DNA of 64,000 nt from Setaria digitata (Eukaryota; Nematoda; Chromadorea; Rhabditida; Setariidae): contig RCAB01000121.1 in NCBI GenBank assembly GCA_003640385.1, positions 62,001 to 126,000 of the forward strand, written 5' to 3'. The notes under the pieces are model-generated. The model was not told the DNA's origin and did not search any database. It worked only from the letters and a program-made list of their open reading frames with translations. Positions 1 to 16,628 of the stretch are shown here, piece after piece. The translations under genes were made by a program, and so were the position numbers. Positions within the stretch are counted from its first letter, which is position 1. Each line of letters begins with the position of its first letter.

Positions 1-3000
1 AATAATGCAGGAACATCTACATTAGTATCCCCTCTCTCCAAATTACTCCTTTGGACCGAGATACTACAGGTCTGAAAGGAAGATGAAGAATAGATAAATG
101 CAAGACGTGACGGACAACCCAAATCAACTTAGTGTTTTTATCTAAATCTTCCCATGATTCTCCAAATGATTATGAATTTCTATGCTTTCACTGGTTCCTC
201 CTCTCCGAACGATAAACATTATCAAATGTTTTCAGTATCGCTTTTTTAAATTCTTTCCATTCCCAAATACTGACACTACTGGCAATTGAAGATCCCTTTT
301 AAGTATAAAGGATAAGGTATAAAACGTTACCTACCGGTAAAGCACGAATTATTACCACAACCGTCCCATGAATGACACATTGTCATGACTAAACCGTTAT
401 TTTATCTCTAGCAATATACAAATTGAAGGATTGGAGTTCAAATTATAGCCGCTTTAACCAACTATTTAAAGAAATAATGGGTAAAAATTTGCATTCTTTT
501 GAATTTTTATTCGTCTTTATCTTACAAGATAAGCTAGTAAAGAGGCCCTCATACCACTTTAGCACATAATATTGCATATATCGAACGACAGTTACGCTAA
601 GTTATCCAAAAAATGAATCCATGATCGATATTTTAAAGAGATAGGATAGGGATTCTATGTGAAACACAAGAGTTAATTCCAAAGAAATACTGATACATCA
701 CAAATCCTAATTACTCTAAATTAATTCCTCTCAATATCATATATGTTTTAGAATATGATCATAATGGAGGCAGCAGCTGTACTAATTGAGACTAATAACT
801 GCCAATAATATTTGCGTATTCTTTACTTCTCATAAAACTCCTTAAACGACTAACAGGTAATATAGGTAACACGCAAACAAAAAATATTTTAATCCTAATA
901 AGAGAATGGCTATAGGTTAAGTGTAACTGCATGCAAATAGGAAAATAAAGCATTAAAAGCAGTTAAAAACACATACCATCATTGGTACAACATTGTGACG
1001 TTTTGGTTATCAATTCAGCCGAATGATTTAGCAGCAGCGTTCCACATGCAGGTAGCATAGCTTCGTTTGCTGAAGCGGATGGTGGTGGGATAAGTGGTTT
1101 TAATGTTTCATACTGCGGAGAGGGTGTTTCACGAACGTCCACGAATTCGGCCGGCTCTGGTATTAACTCAGATGCAATCGGTTCAACGAACTCAAAAGAT
1201 GCTTTCAGATGCAATGAGTTCGTCGATGATGCAGCTGGTGAAGGAGCATCATTAATAAATAGCTCGGGTGTTGTTGCACTGATCCGTGGCAAACTTGCTG
1301 TTTTTAGTAACACGCTGTCATACGGCTCTATAATATTTCACAAAACTCTTCACAATTTTAAGGATTTACGTCTTCCCATTACTTCTCTAAAAACAATTTA
1401 GAACTATTCAAAACATCCAACAGTAACTAGAATAAGCACTGTTTCAAATTCGTGTTTTATTAGAGTAACTTCAACTATGAATGAGAGAGTCCATCGCTAT
1501 AACTGATATATATTAAGAACTCATTAAGAAACATGCATTCGGTAGAATGACACTTTAAAAGTTCGTGCAATTATCCCCCACTGATGCAAGCACATGTGCA
1601 GAATCACCACTGCATAAATTACTTGAATGTTAAAAGGTCATGAGAAAGCATGCATTTCGCAACAAAAGTATTCCAAGCAAGTTTGACCTACAGTTAAAAG
1701 TAGCGGAAGAAAGATTACAAAAACAATGAAGACATGAAGTAAAGAGGACGAGAGAAGCAGAAGATGATAGTGGATTACAAGCAAAACATGCTCATTAAGC
1801 AGAAATATTTGTAATTCATGAAAATATGAAACTGAACATACTGTCGGTAAGAGTAGAGGCGCATGGGACGCCCAAGGAAGATGATAAGCCAGCAGCTGAG
1901 AGAGATGCAAGCATTTCAGGAGTGATGAAGGCATTTGCTCCATCTGTCCCGGCAGCTACAAATGTATCTTTTGATAACGACAATTTCAAAATCTTCGGAC
2001 AAGTAAGCGCCTAAACGTCGAAGGAAACTGTCCAATATTTATGCTCCTCATCTAGGTTGAGGAGCATAAATATTCAAATGAAATAAACTGAATTAGCTAG
2101 GAAGAGAACTCGTTGTAAAATCCAACATATCTCATTTTTTTGATCCTGCTGAATGTGATACTGCATATATCGCATTTTAATCAAAACAGAATAAGAAGTA
2201 GGAACAAATAAGGATCCGGAGTACAATATATGGCTTCCGAGACGGACAAGAAAATTTCAATAAGGAAAACCAAAGCATTTCCAAATTCAAAAACTTTACC
2301 TGCATTAGCCCAAAGAAAACTGTTTACTGCAGCATTTAAAATTAAGACATCATTTAGATTTGATATACCAGAACCATTCCGCTGATCCACAAACTGATCA
2401 GATAACTTGAAATTTTTCATGTCGGTCATTGATTGATGTTTATTTATCCTGAAATCTAATAATAAAAAACTAAAGAATATAATTCTGACATCTGGTAGTA
2501 AAAAGCTGGAAGATGAAGTCTACTTTGATAGGAGAGATGTTTTCAAATATATTTCTATTTTTGGATATTTATTCTTTCAGTGTTCCTACATAATTTTCCT
2601 CCGCTTTTAACGCAGAACTTATTTTTTGTCATTCTCATTTCATTTTGACAACGGTTATTATTGATCGAAGCAGGTAAACAAATAAGTTAATATATCTTAG
2701 TAATGTTAGTTTGTAGTTCACTCAAGGAAAATGCAGTGGAATATTCAGAATGTTTGCAAATTACAAGAAATGTGCGACGAAGGAAAAATCTGTCCTGCTA
2801 AGCCTGCAAAAAAAAAAAACTGCAACTACAATTGTAAATTTGCAACTATCATGGTACATTTTCTAGATGTTACGTTTGTACGGTCATGCACGCTACCTTT
2901 CTTTGCGACTCCCTCATGGTTAAACATAAGCAAATTGACTGAACAAAGCACCTGTCAACTGAACCATTGGCTTGTGAAGCTAAATTCTCGAAAATTTGCA

Positions 3001-6000
3001 TATTCCGGGTCCCGGATGGAGTTCTCGATGAACTCATGGAGCGTCGAGCAGAATCCATACTCTCATTCATTTCAGCGACAATAGGTGATTCCACATCTCG
3101 TTGTTTCCCATTAGCATTTTCTAGAGATGATAAGCTGTTTGATCGAGTGTCTATCACCAGCGCATCGGAAACAGAAGAGATCGACGAAGTTTCCCAATGT
3201 TCCATTTTACTCTGACCGTTTAGGAGCTCGCTATCACAATGAAAACTAAAAGATGTTAGTAGTGCACATGCATATACATATGTATACGTAGTTTGTCATT
3301 TAGGAAACGCAGATTACTTTGTGCAAGAAATGTTACTTCTTAATACAATATTCTCGAAAGTCATCGCAATGCATAATAATGTACGGCTATCACGACTGCA
3401 TTATCAATCATCTCTTTCTTCATCAAAGACCTCTAAAGAGATTTGTCTGCCCTTCCTGCTTCGACCCATTATCCTGTACGCTTCCCTACCCAAATTCTCA
3501 TCTTTCAACATACTCTTCCCTTGAAAATTTTTTTTCAAATTGAACCTAGCGCTACTGAGTTATTTTCTACAACCCTGTAATATTATTTATTAACTGATAC
3601 CACTGCATGTTAATCCTTTCTGATTCAAAAACGAGTAAGAACTTTTTCGGAGCAAAATATAATTAGGTAATACTATCAGAATGTATCCACGAGTTAAACA
3701 GGCAATTTTGAAGCGTAGGACCTAGAAGACAAAAAAAAAGAAGCAAATATCTCGCTATCACATACATATTCGTTGTATTTGTTGCACCATATAAATTTGG
3801 AGGTATGCATCCTTCTGTCGTCGATAATAATCGTTGTAAATCTGTAGCACCCTTACAAAAGTCAACTGAACCAACTGCTTTTCCTTTCATACTGTTATTT
3901 ACTGTAATTTAAAAATTTTATCCAAAAACTGTCTCTGGTTTTTAACTAAACTAGTGTGTACTATTGAAGCTAATCTAAAGTAATTTACTTTGTATTCAAA
4001 ATCACATTTGTTCCCGAGGTATTGCATCTTCCGATGTCTCTGTTTGATGTAGACCCAAGAGAATATAAATTCTGAGATAAAAGGCATCTAGATATACTAA
4101 ATAAGGCATTTCACTTAAATATTTCTTTTATTAAAACACTTCAGTAAAAAGTCTGTAACAAAGCACAGAATCAATGGTACATCATTAAAAGTGAAAAATA
4201 AATATTATACGACCAGAATCTCTAGGCAATAAAATTCCTCAAATCTCTTTCATTTTAGAAAAATTAACGAAAATTATCAAACCTAAGCCAATTTTGCAGT
4301 CTCTGTTAATTACAGTATTTCCCGCCGAGCAAACTGAATCCTGTGTGGAGATAATATCATCGTCAACAGCTTCACCCGTTTCAGCACTGATTATTACGGG
4401 CTAAATTAGAAGAAATTGGATATTACATAAACAAAGCAATTGCAATAACTAATTTTCAAAAAAAAAAAGGTGGTAAAATCAATTCAATACTTCACCTCCT
4501 GCATGGTGCTCGGCCGTTTCTTCGGTAAGGCTGGTTTTCGTTTGCACGAGGATCTGGAGACACTGTTACCCGCTGAAATATGGACTTCAAATGGGAATAT
4601 TTGCAACATGTGCAAACTGACACTAAATTTAAACCAACTCCAGCATATCTAGTTACTGCAAAATTAATTTAGCTTTACTGCACCTACTGCAGGCATATAG
4701 GACCAAGACGGAACTGTGTTCCTGAGAAGTGTGAAAAGATTGCTCAATACACTAGAGAGCAGCAAATTTACAGTGCACTGATTGCTTGTCATCTCAGAAT
4801 GCAAACAAAACTAAATTTGTGAGAATCGACTGTCTGATTCACTACAGAAGCACCTATCAGCGATTATGGAAGTAATTTGGGATTCGAACCCTTACTAACT
4901 AATGGGAGCCGTCGATCGAATGCCCTGCTCGGTGATACACTCCTGCAGCTTACAGCTGTACTGGTGCTTGCTTCAACATCAGACGTATCCGTCACCGTCA
5001 CCGACGTTCCCGTGCCTCCTCCTCTGGCTATTTCCTCCTGCCGTTTAGAAGCCGTAACCTGCAAATTTGGATACTTTAGAATCTCATCTTGATATTAAAT
5101 TAAATTGAACTTCAATCCTTAAAATCGCAAAGAAATGCCAACATCAACCAATAAACTTTACACACACAGACTGTGACACCGGGATGCAGAAAAGGGTACG
5201 ATATAAATATTAATGTAGTTGGAATAAGATTGGATATATATATACGGAAGAAAAAGGGGACGATAGCGATTCAGGGGAATTCATGTAAGGAATACTCTCG
5301 ACTCTCGACTCCTCGACTACCAATTAGCAGTCGGGGATTTTCAAACAGATGTCATATGCCTTGCCCACTCTTTCCTCATTTACACAAGACATGATTGATG
5401 GCAATTTATGAAACTGTAAGAAAAAAAGTTGAGTTGTCTCTGGTTGCAGCTTCTCGATTAATAAAATATTCCAGAACATAGAGGATGAAATGCCTTAACA
5501 TTATTTCCGCTTCCAATGAGTCTTTTTATTTGAATAAAGCCTTCAAACACGCTCAAATTTCACTTCCTTTTTGTAATATGCATGATCTGAATTAAAACTG
5601 AAAAGGGTAATGAGAGATAATAGGCCAAACCTGAAATGGAATAGTTCCACCGGTCCGTAGCTCATTTGCCATATTTTCAGTACTTGACGTGCCTGAAAGA
5701 CAACAAGGAAGTCGAGAAGATATTCATTGAGAAAAGAAATCAAATTTGAAGACTTTCAGGAAAGATTCCAAATAACTGGCTTTTTAAACCAATTATTCAA
5801 ACGTAAAATTAACTGTCTAGCTTGCGGCAGTAAATTTGGTGTTGTTAAGACTCATTTCAGAGCTGTGAGTAGATACGTTTGAAATGACGTAATTCTAATG
5901 GCACTATGTCATTTTCTAGCTTCCGAAATGATTAGAAATTTCTTCTTTCCACCTAGCGAATCTGCCCAAATCTCTTCCTTCTTTCTGAATCCTTGCTTTG

Positions 6001-6578
6001 CCAGCTATCCCGGAAATGATTGGATAAACCTCCAACGGCATCATGAGGATCAACCGCTTTAGACCTTCCGGTGGAAACATTCGAGATTCGACAACAACTA
6101 ATTTGTATTTCTTTTTAATTGCTCGCAGATTTTATCAGCTATTAGTGAGATTTAAAACTCTCAGAGATGAGATATAGCGATATCTGTAAAGTTAATAGAG
6201 AAAAGACAAAAATCTCTAAGAATAATTCAGCGTACTGTAGGAATGATGAAAATAAAGCAATATTTAAGCGCAATGTAACACTCTTCCTGTCCTTTCTTTC
6301 TGATTTTCGTCTCGAAGCTTCCTTTCTTCAGATGCAGAAAGTTATCATTCTAAAATCATACTACCAATAGAAGCCATTCGAAAACGAAATCCTTGGAATG
6401 AATGAATCTGTTAAAACTGAAGATGTGATGATGAAATCTGTTTGAAGTGTTGATGATTCGATAATACTGAGAGTAGGTAAAAAAAAAAAAAATACAGACC
6501 TTCCATGCTTCTTCCAGCATTTCCACTTGCAGACTCGTTTCTGTGATTGCTGTCTCGTGAAGTACATTCAATAAACAT
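1..6578 (-). CDS. Unrecognised multi-exon gene, Ser/Thr/Gly-rich product (3' end unresolved)
   Basis: I do not recognise this protein. Ten exons join with matching splice phases on the minus strand: 6578-6500, 5692-5631, 5058-4900, 4572-4496, 4386-4283, 3901-3766, 3245-2952, 2448-2300, 1967-1842 (the acceptor could instead be further upstream) and 1327-977. Together they encode about 512 residues. Donors such as GTATGT and GTGAAG and several TTTCAG or TTTAG acceptors are visible. The product is low-complexity and probably largely disordered, rich in Ser, Thr, Asn and Gly, with stretches such as SMDSARRSMSSSRTPSG. One more hydrophobic patch reads NDVLILNAAVNSFLWANA. There is no signal peptide and no clear domain. 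The proposed ATG at 6578 has an AG one base upstream, a possible trans-splice site, but earlier exons cannot be excluded. Downstream, a Cys-rich exon at 388-335 and one beginning near 63-71 fit in phase, so the 3' end is at or beyond the left edge. Exon chaining is my inference. Confidence 0.66.
2034..2074. repeat. Perfect 17-bp inverted repeat (hairpin) in an intron
   Basis: The arm AATATTTATGCTCCTCA at 2034-2050 is the exact reverse complement of 2058-2074, with a 7-base loop. It lies between proposed exons 8 and 9 of the unrecognised minus-strand gene. It could fold in the pre-mRNA. The short stem and loop fall below a typical microRNA precursor, so no RNA gene is called. Confidence 0.8.
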
Positions 6579-10017
<3,439 letters not shown>

Positions 10018-13000
10018 ATGTATTGTACTGCCATTGTGTACATACAAATTCATAGTCTCAAGCTACCTTGGAAACTACCGTGTGTACGGTTGAGAGTTCG
10101 TTGAATGCTTTTTCTGGTACGTTTCACGTAAATGTCGAGACTCACAGAGACCGTGGTACTTTACGGAAATGTCTTTAACTCCAGCTGGATTGATTCCAGG
10201 GAGTCCGTTCCTTAACCAGAAAAGAGAACTCTGGCTCAGGCTTTACTCAATGTTCCCGAATTCATTTGCATTATTGCGGTAAATATTCACGGTATTTATC
10301 TCCGTGTCCATATGAATGTTTGCGCTTCATGCAATGTTATTTGCGTGAAGCGCAAACATTTCCAGCAACTAAGAAGGTCAACATCTTCTAGCTCCCTGTC
10401 CGTACTAAATTTATCTATATTCAGAAGTGATCTCGTATTACAGTTAAGAGCCTACGATGAACAGTGTGACATTCTCGATTGTCGTTGACTCTTTCAAGGA
10501 TGCAACAAATTTCAACACCTTTTCTGCAAACCAAAAAGTGATTCCAGTTTCATCGGCAAAAGGAAAAGAAGGAAGAGAAAGAGCAGCAATGGCAGAAGAG
10601 ATTTTTCATAAATTTACAAAAAAGGAAATTTCCTTCAGGTTAAATTTAAATAGAAGACGAAAACTGAAGTTGCACAGTCGACACAAACACCTCTTTATGC
10701 ATATGTATAGAAATTGAAATGAAGTAGAATTATGGCAGTTCATCAGAATTAGGTAAATTTCAACGAACGATCGAGGCGAACGAAATGATATGCGCAATTT
10801 GTATGCACGCTCTTCTGTCGTTCTGTTTATGTTGCTGTCGCCGCAGTACTATGTTTGTGTGTGTGTGTCTTTTGCGATTTCAGTGTAAACTTGAACTGAG
10901 ACGAAATGTAAAATGCATACATTTTACGCATAGAAGTTAGTAATTTGTGATAGATTTAGTGAATTGCGTCGTTGTTGTGTGGTGTTATTCAGTGATCGCA
11001 ACCATCGTAAGATGTAAGAAGGAAGAATTTGAGAAGTTGAAAATTGAATCCCTCCGTGCAATCAGTGGCTGCTCTTCTTTCCACATTCTCTCATCGTCTC
11101 AATTAAATTTTTGACCTTAATTACTTGTGACCAAATGCCGTACTGCAATTAGAAATTTTGGAATGATAATAGGAAATGTGAAAAGGATGATGATTTGGCA
11201 GAGTACACAGGTACATATTACCATTAAGCAAATTGATATTAGGTCAGTTGAGGGAGTGAAGTATGTGATGAATGGACAGAGAGAAATGTTTGGAAAAAAA
11301 AGTGAAGAGACAGATAAGGGCAACGAATTTGGATATGATGGTCACCTGAGATAGGCGTATTTATCATGATAGATGATGAAAATTTGTAAAATTTTATTAA
11401 TGTTATGAATAGGTCAATGAAGTGATGATGACTGGATGGGATGGGAATCAGAGCGCACATATAGCATTCTGATTATTTCATGTTTCAAATATTTTGATTA
11501 TCTGCCGAAATTATTAAACATGATAATGTTTATTTGAATTTCATCTTCTAAATGAGTGGGAAAGATAAAGTGAGATAACGTTGATGAGCAGGAAAGTCTC
11601 TGTATGGTAAAAGAAGTAGCGAAGCTCATTGCTAAAACAAACACTGGACAGAAGCGCCTATTGCGTTCCCTTCAGATAGGAATTTGCGTCTTAAACAAAC
11701 ATTAGACAATAGCGCCTGCTACAGAAAGTTTGTGTCTTCTTCACACGAAAGAACCAATCCATAACTTAATTCATTAGTAACATTTTCAGAATGCTTAGAT
11801 AAGTAACATAATTGTGAAATATTTGTCATAAGGCAGTAAAAGAGAAAAATTTTAAGTAATGAATTTAAAAAAAGAGAAAAAAGAAGAAAAGGACGAAAAA
11901 GCGAGCAGTTGCAAACATGCATGCTCTGTGTCTTCCTGTGCCTCTTCAATTAACCTGATCTCTCTATCTCAAGTAATTTTACTTAAAAATAAATAGTGAA
12001 AGTATCAATGGGTTACACATCAAACAACAACAATAACAAACGTTATCACTGGAGTATTGAAATGATAACATTACACTTGTCGTCGAGACAAAAAACTTTA
12101 ATTCACAATGGGTTAGAGAAGAGGTTGCAAATGTAATCAACCATTCTGTGGAGAATAGATCAACTTATTTAATTAACTGTTTAATTATCAATATCATCTT
12201 AAGTAATATTCACCCTTTTACTAATGTCGACAATATAATACAAACGCAATCTTTTTCACCTGAATCAATTAATTAATTAATTTCCATAGGCAGAATTACA
12301 CTTATCTAGGCGTATCATGCTACTACAATTATAAAAATGACATTTTCATGCGCCCAAATATACATACGCATTGCCTTGTCCCATTGTCTGCGTGTCTGTG
12401 TGCTCATTTTCAAACTTAAGTTCTTTGTAAATATCACAGGTGGGTGGTAATTGTTTTCCAGAATTTCAATTTGTTGATTGTAATTTAACAATGGAACTTT
12501 AAACTGCCTTCATTTGATACAAATATCAAATGCCTCATGCTTGTATACGTGGTCAATTTAAATGTTAATTATAATTTTGAATAAAACAGTAACGGTTGTT
12601 TAAATGATGGCAAAAACAGAATCTACTAGCTATTCGAAAAGCTTACACTAGCATCCTTTCAATCGTGATAAAGATACAAGATCGAGAGGATGATGCATAC
12701 TGATTATCAGTTAGCTGGATACTGATTAATTAAGAAACGTTCACGCAGAAAGAATGGAAGAAACAGCGCTATTTTTGCTTAGCATAATATGTTGAAAATC
12801 TTTTCAGACAAATTTTTCAATTTGCAAAATTTCCAAAAGCAATAGGTAATAAGGTAACTTGATTCCAATTAAAACTTCTAATGATTGATCAATAATTATA
12901 AAAATTTTTCAATACTGTTAAAAATTTATAACAAATAACACTAACACTAAACAACAACAAACAGAGGTAATCATTCAGTTGCTAACTAGAAAAATCATTG

Positions 13001-14517
13001 TGTCTTTGAAGTACTGTTTAATTCATAAAATCTTCAAAAAGAGAAAAAAAAAAGCGGAAAAAAAAATTAAAACTCATAAAATTTTGTGGGGAAAAAAAAA
13101 AGTCCACCTAATAATAGAAAAATAAGCAAGCTTTTTTATTGTTATGAAATGAAGCTACAAATGCATTTTAATTAAAAAATAAGAAGACGAATGTAGCGCA
13201 AGCAATCAAAAATGGTATGACAAATGATGGGAGCCCAAAAATTCCAGTTCTGATATGAATGGACAGGTTGGTTGCTACCAGCTGCTATTCCTACTGCGGT
13301 AATTTTCGCATACTTGATTAGAAAATTTGCAAAAACCAGATTTTCTGATGGCATTGGATAGGGAGAGAAAAAAGCCTATGCGAAGAGCAGTAGCAGAGAA
13401 GAGGAAATAAAATGATTACAATTGGTGAAGATAGTGTGTCCTATAGAAAAATTACCAATATTCATTAAGGAAGTTTGTCTACGCATAGGCAATCATCGGT
13501 AAACAGCGACAGTGCATCATTATCATCATCATGTTGAGGAATTTTGACAAAAATCGATTGATTGAATCTGTCAATCAGAAAAGCGTTGATGGATGATGAT
13601 GAAAAGCCGCCGATTAATCCAGTTCATTTCAGCAATGCTTTAAGTTCTACAGTTCAGCATTCTCCTGTAGACAGGAGAGATTGTCAAAAAGACAAACACA
13701 TTAGTGTAATCTAATCCTTCAGGAAAGTGACGTGTAACACGTGTATCGCCGTGTTTCATTGTCACGTATCACTCACTCACTTTTTTTTTTTCGCAAATGT
13801 TGCAATTAGATATTCTCTATTCTACAAAATACAAAATGGATTTGTGGATTTGGACAAGTTTTCTTTACAGCATCTACAAATTGCAAAAGTTTTGATATTT
13901 GTTTAAACGCTGAATGAATCATTGGAATGCCTGGCTGACTTTTACTGATAGAATGAAAACTTCATTCTCCGATGGGTGGCCATTGTCTTACTGATAATGA
14001 TAGTAGAGCCATCTGAATTAGCTGATAACCCTTCTGTTCAGTATACAATTGCCAAAAATGAGATGAATTTGGAAATGGGACAAATTGACAGTTTCTGCAG
14101 CGATTATGCGTAACGCATATGCCCATATTTGATTAATTTGTAAAATTGAATGTGATGCTCTGTCATTCCACCTGCACTTCACAAAATGCCCCAATATAAT
14201 CTCGTCACTGTTATGTTATTCAGGTCGATTAAATATAAAAATATTTTGGAGATAATGAATACCTGCGGAATACAGAATATACGCCTCTATCGATGTTTGA
14301 GTAATCAGATGAAATTAAAAAAAAAAATCAAAGCACAGGGAAAGAACGTAAGAGGTGGAGGAAAGTACAAAACTCTTTTTTTTACACTTAGACTTCAGAA
14401 GTGCTACCGCTAAAGAGTTTCCTTTCTCTTCTTTTTCAAACTTTTTTTTTTTTTTCAGTGGAGTAAACAGTTGAAGAAAGCTTTGCGGCTAGATGCAACT
14501 AGAAATTACAAACATAG
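10018..14517. other. Gene-poor stretch, no supported genes
   Basis: Several 60-90-codon open frames occur on both strands (for example near 10457-10717 and 11127-11354), but none has convincing splice sites or protein character. The stretch contains a 15-bp perfect hairpin at 10315-10360, a short (GT)n at about 10855-10868, poly-A runs near 13040-13100 and an ACGT-rich cluster at about 13727-13770. Confidence 0.55.
10315..10360. repeat. Perfect 15-bp inverted repeat, 16-base loop
   Basis: AATGTTTGCGCTTCA at 10315-10329 is the exact reverse complement of 10346-10360. The loop is itself partly able to pair. The arms are relatively GC-rich for the surroundings. It could be a structured RNA, a terminal repeat remnant or a regulatory palindrome. 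No small-RNA evidence can be seen from sequence alone. Confidence 0.8.
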
Positions 14518-14745
14518 CTGGATGGATAGATGGATGAACGGATAGATTAATGGACGAAAAGCATGGATATACGGATTGATGGTCGGAATGATGAACGGAT
14601 TGAAGGAGAGATCGATGGACGGATGGATTGACGGATTGATGGATGGTCGGATTGATGGATAGATGGATGGATGGGCAGATTGACAGATGGACAAGTTGAC
14701 GGACGGAAGAACGACTGGACGAAATGATGGACGAATGATGGGAAA
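14518..14745. repeat. Degenerate GGAT/GGAC tetranucleotide minisatellite
   Basis: About 230 bp are made of diverged GGAT, GGAC, TGAT and AGAT steps. The reverse strand therefore reads as repeated Pro-Ser-Ile-His-like codons and produces spurious open frames of 60-120 codons. The heavy divergence between units suggests an old tandem array. Confidence 0.85.
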
Positions 14746-16553
14746 ATAGAGGAATGAATTGAAAATAACGAACCTTTTATTTTTTTTTTGAAATTAAGAA
14801 AAGTAACTCTCGAGTTGTTTTCGGTTGTTCTCGAGAAGAAGAGCTCGCTGTACAGCTTCCTTGCGAATGCTTTCATCTCCGTGCACACACACACACACAC
14901 ACACACCACAGACAGACATCTTCAACTTACTCAAGTCATACACAACATCTCCACCATATTGCACCAAACAGCCGTCCCAATTGGAATTAGAAATGAAAAG
15001 GTTTATATTGAAGTTTCGAAGTTCAAGCGATATACAGAAATTCTGTCCAAGAAGTGATCAAACGAAACGTTGCGCCAAGTTCTTCGCTCCGTTTTGAATG
15101 GATTTGAAGCAATTTCAACAAGCAGCGCTTTACACTTCAACTGTTTGAAACAGTGAAACGCCCTTTTTTTGTGCAAATTTCGATCTGAAAAGAAGGATGT
15201 GACAACTTCCTTCTTCCCTATTTGTTGCATCTGATGCCGATGTTCTACAGAATCATTCACTCATTTCCGTTTCTCTTCCAAGTCTACTGATAAAGTATCA
15301 TACTTGATGATACAGTTAGCAAACTAGCAACTAGGTTGTATGATTCAAGTGTTGAGAAGTTCGAGTATTTTGATGAAATTTAATAAAATGCAGATGAGAA
15401 AAATCACTTCCCATTAGATAACTATTTAAGATATTTATGTAAGTGGTGCTCATGTGAAAATACAGCAATAAAATTTAGCCTAAAAAAGGTAAACAATTCT
15501 GATTGTATTCAGGTATCACTCAGCTTAGTTATTACGTAATTTTATGGTACCAAATTCCAAAAATAAAATCCAAATTATTCGAGCTCATTAATTAATAGTT
15601 GGGAAATTAGTGAAATTTAGTCAGAAAAATTCGAATTTTTCCGGCAAATTTATAAGCTAATGTGGAAAAAAAAAACTTCCTTTCTCTCTTTCTCTTTAGC
15701 CATCCCGATTACTTTTCCTCATTTTCCCGAAGTCAGACCTTTAACCTTCACAGCAACGGTTTACCTTAAGTGTTCTACTGACTGTCTAACGATCTATAAA
15801 TCGATGAAAAACTTTTAATTAATAGATTGCTATTAATAGCTATAAAAAGTTCTTAGGGTCGAAGGTCGTGAGAACGGTAGTCTAATTTTACACAGCAACA
15901 AATGAAATTAGTTGCCTTGGTTAACTACTGCATTCACTCCCACTGAGATAATAAATTTATTTTAATTAAACTTCGATGTTATTTGAAGAAACGAAATGAA
16001 GACTGGTGTAATTTTTACGCAGACAACATCATTAATTTGAGAATATAAACTGTTAACTGTACATTTGTGCATAAATGACTGAATTTTTTTTTTTTTTTAA
16101 TTTTGGAATAAGAAAGAAGCAACATTTTTGAGTCGAAATTAAGGAAGAAGACAGTGAGATGAGATAAAAAGATGAATTCCTTCTGATAAGAAATGATCAA
16201 AATAATCCTCCTTCTAATCATTACCGCTCATGAAGACCGAACAGCAATAATATTCACTTCAATTTGGAAATTCACAATTCAAAATTTTGCTCAGTGAAGA
16301 ATTACAGCAAAAACAAAAGACAAAAAGAAAAAAAAAAAAAACAGAAAGAAATTATATTTCCGACTACGAGAAATGATGCATAAAGCCATGAAAATAAGTA
16401 GCCAAATAGAAAACTAGTAAATCGTTAATTGGATTGGAACAATCTTAGTGATCGAATGCAATGCCAGCTGGTGCCTTTGTCTGCTTTCAAAATTCTCAAT
16501 TCACACAAAAACATGCTCATTAAGATAATTTTTGATCCAGTAAGTAACATCAC

Positions 16554-16628
16554 CTCGGGAACTACTGCTCCCGGAGTGATTGATTGAGTGCTGCCGTTTG
16601 GCAGCTTATTCTTAGCTCTACCCAGCAC
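16554..16628 (-). other. Weak exon candidate
   Basis: A 25-codon open stretch reads VLGRAKNKLPNGSTQSITPG and ends in a possible GTGATG donor in phase 0. Its composition is protein-like, but the upstream acceptor is poor, with no pyrimidine tract. It is not linked to any recognised gene. Confidence 0.15.

Noticed and set aside
1826..2014. Plus-strand 62-codon frame with protein-like composition
   Set aside because: The opposite strand in another frame gives an in-phase exon of the left-edge gene with GTATGT donor; the plus frame is its shadow.
2731..3215. Plus-strand frames of 117 and 82 codons
   Set aside because: They mirror the exon at 3245-2952, which has proper splice sites on the minus strand.
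4868..4895. GGTTCGAATCC on the minus strand, an exact match to a tRNA B-box
   Set aside because: Only a 3-bp T-stem can form, there is no acceptor stem or anticodon arm, and no A-box lies at the right distance. It falls at the end of a coding exon of the left-edge gene.
14506..14909. Minus-strand frames rich in Pro-Ser-Ile-His
   Set aside because: They translate the degenerate GGAT minisatellite.
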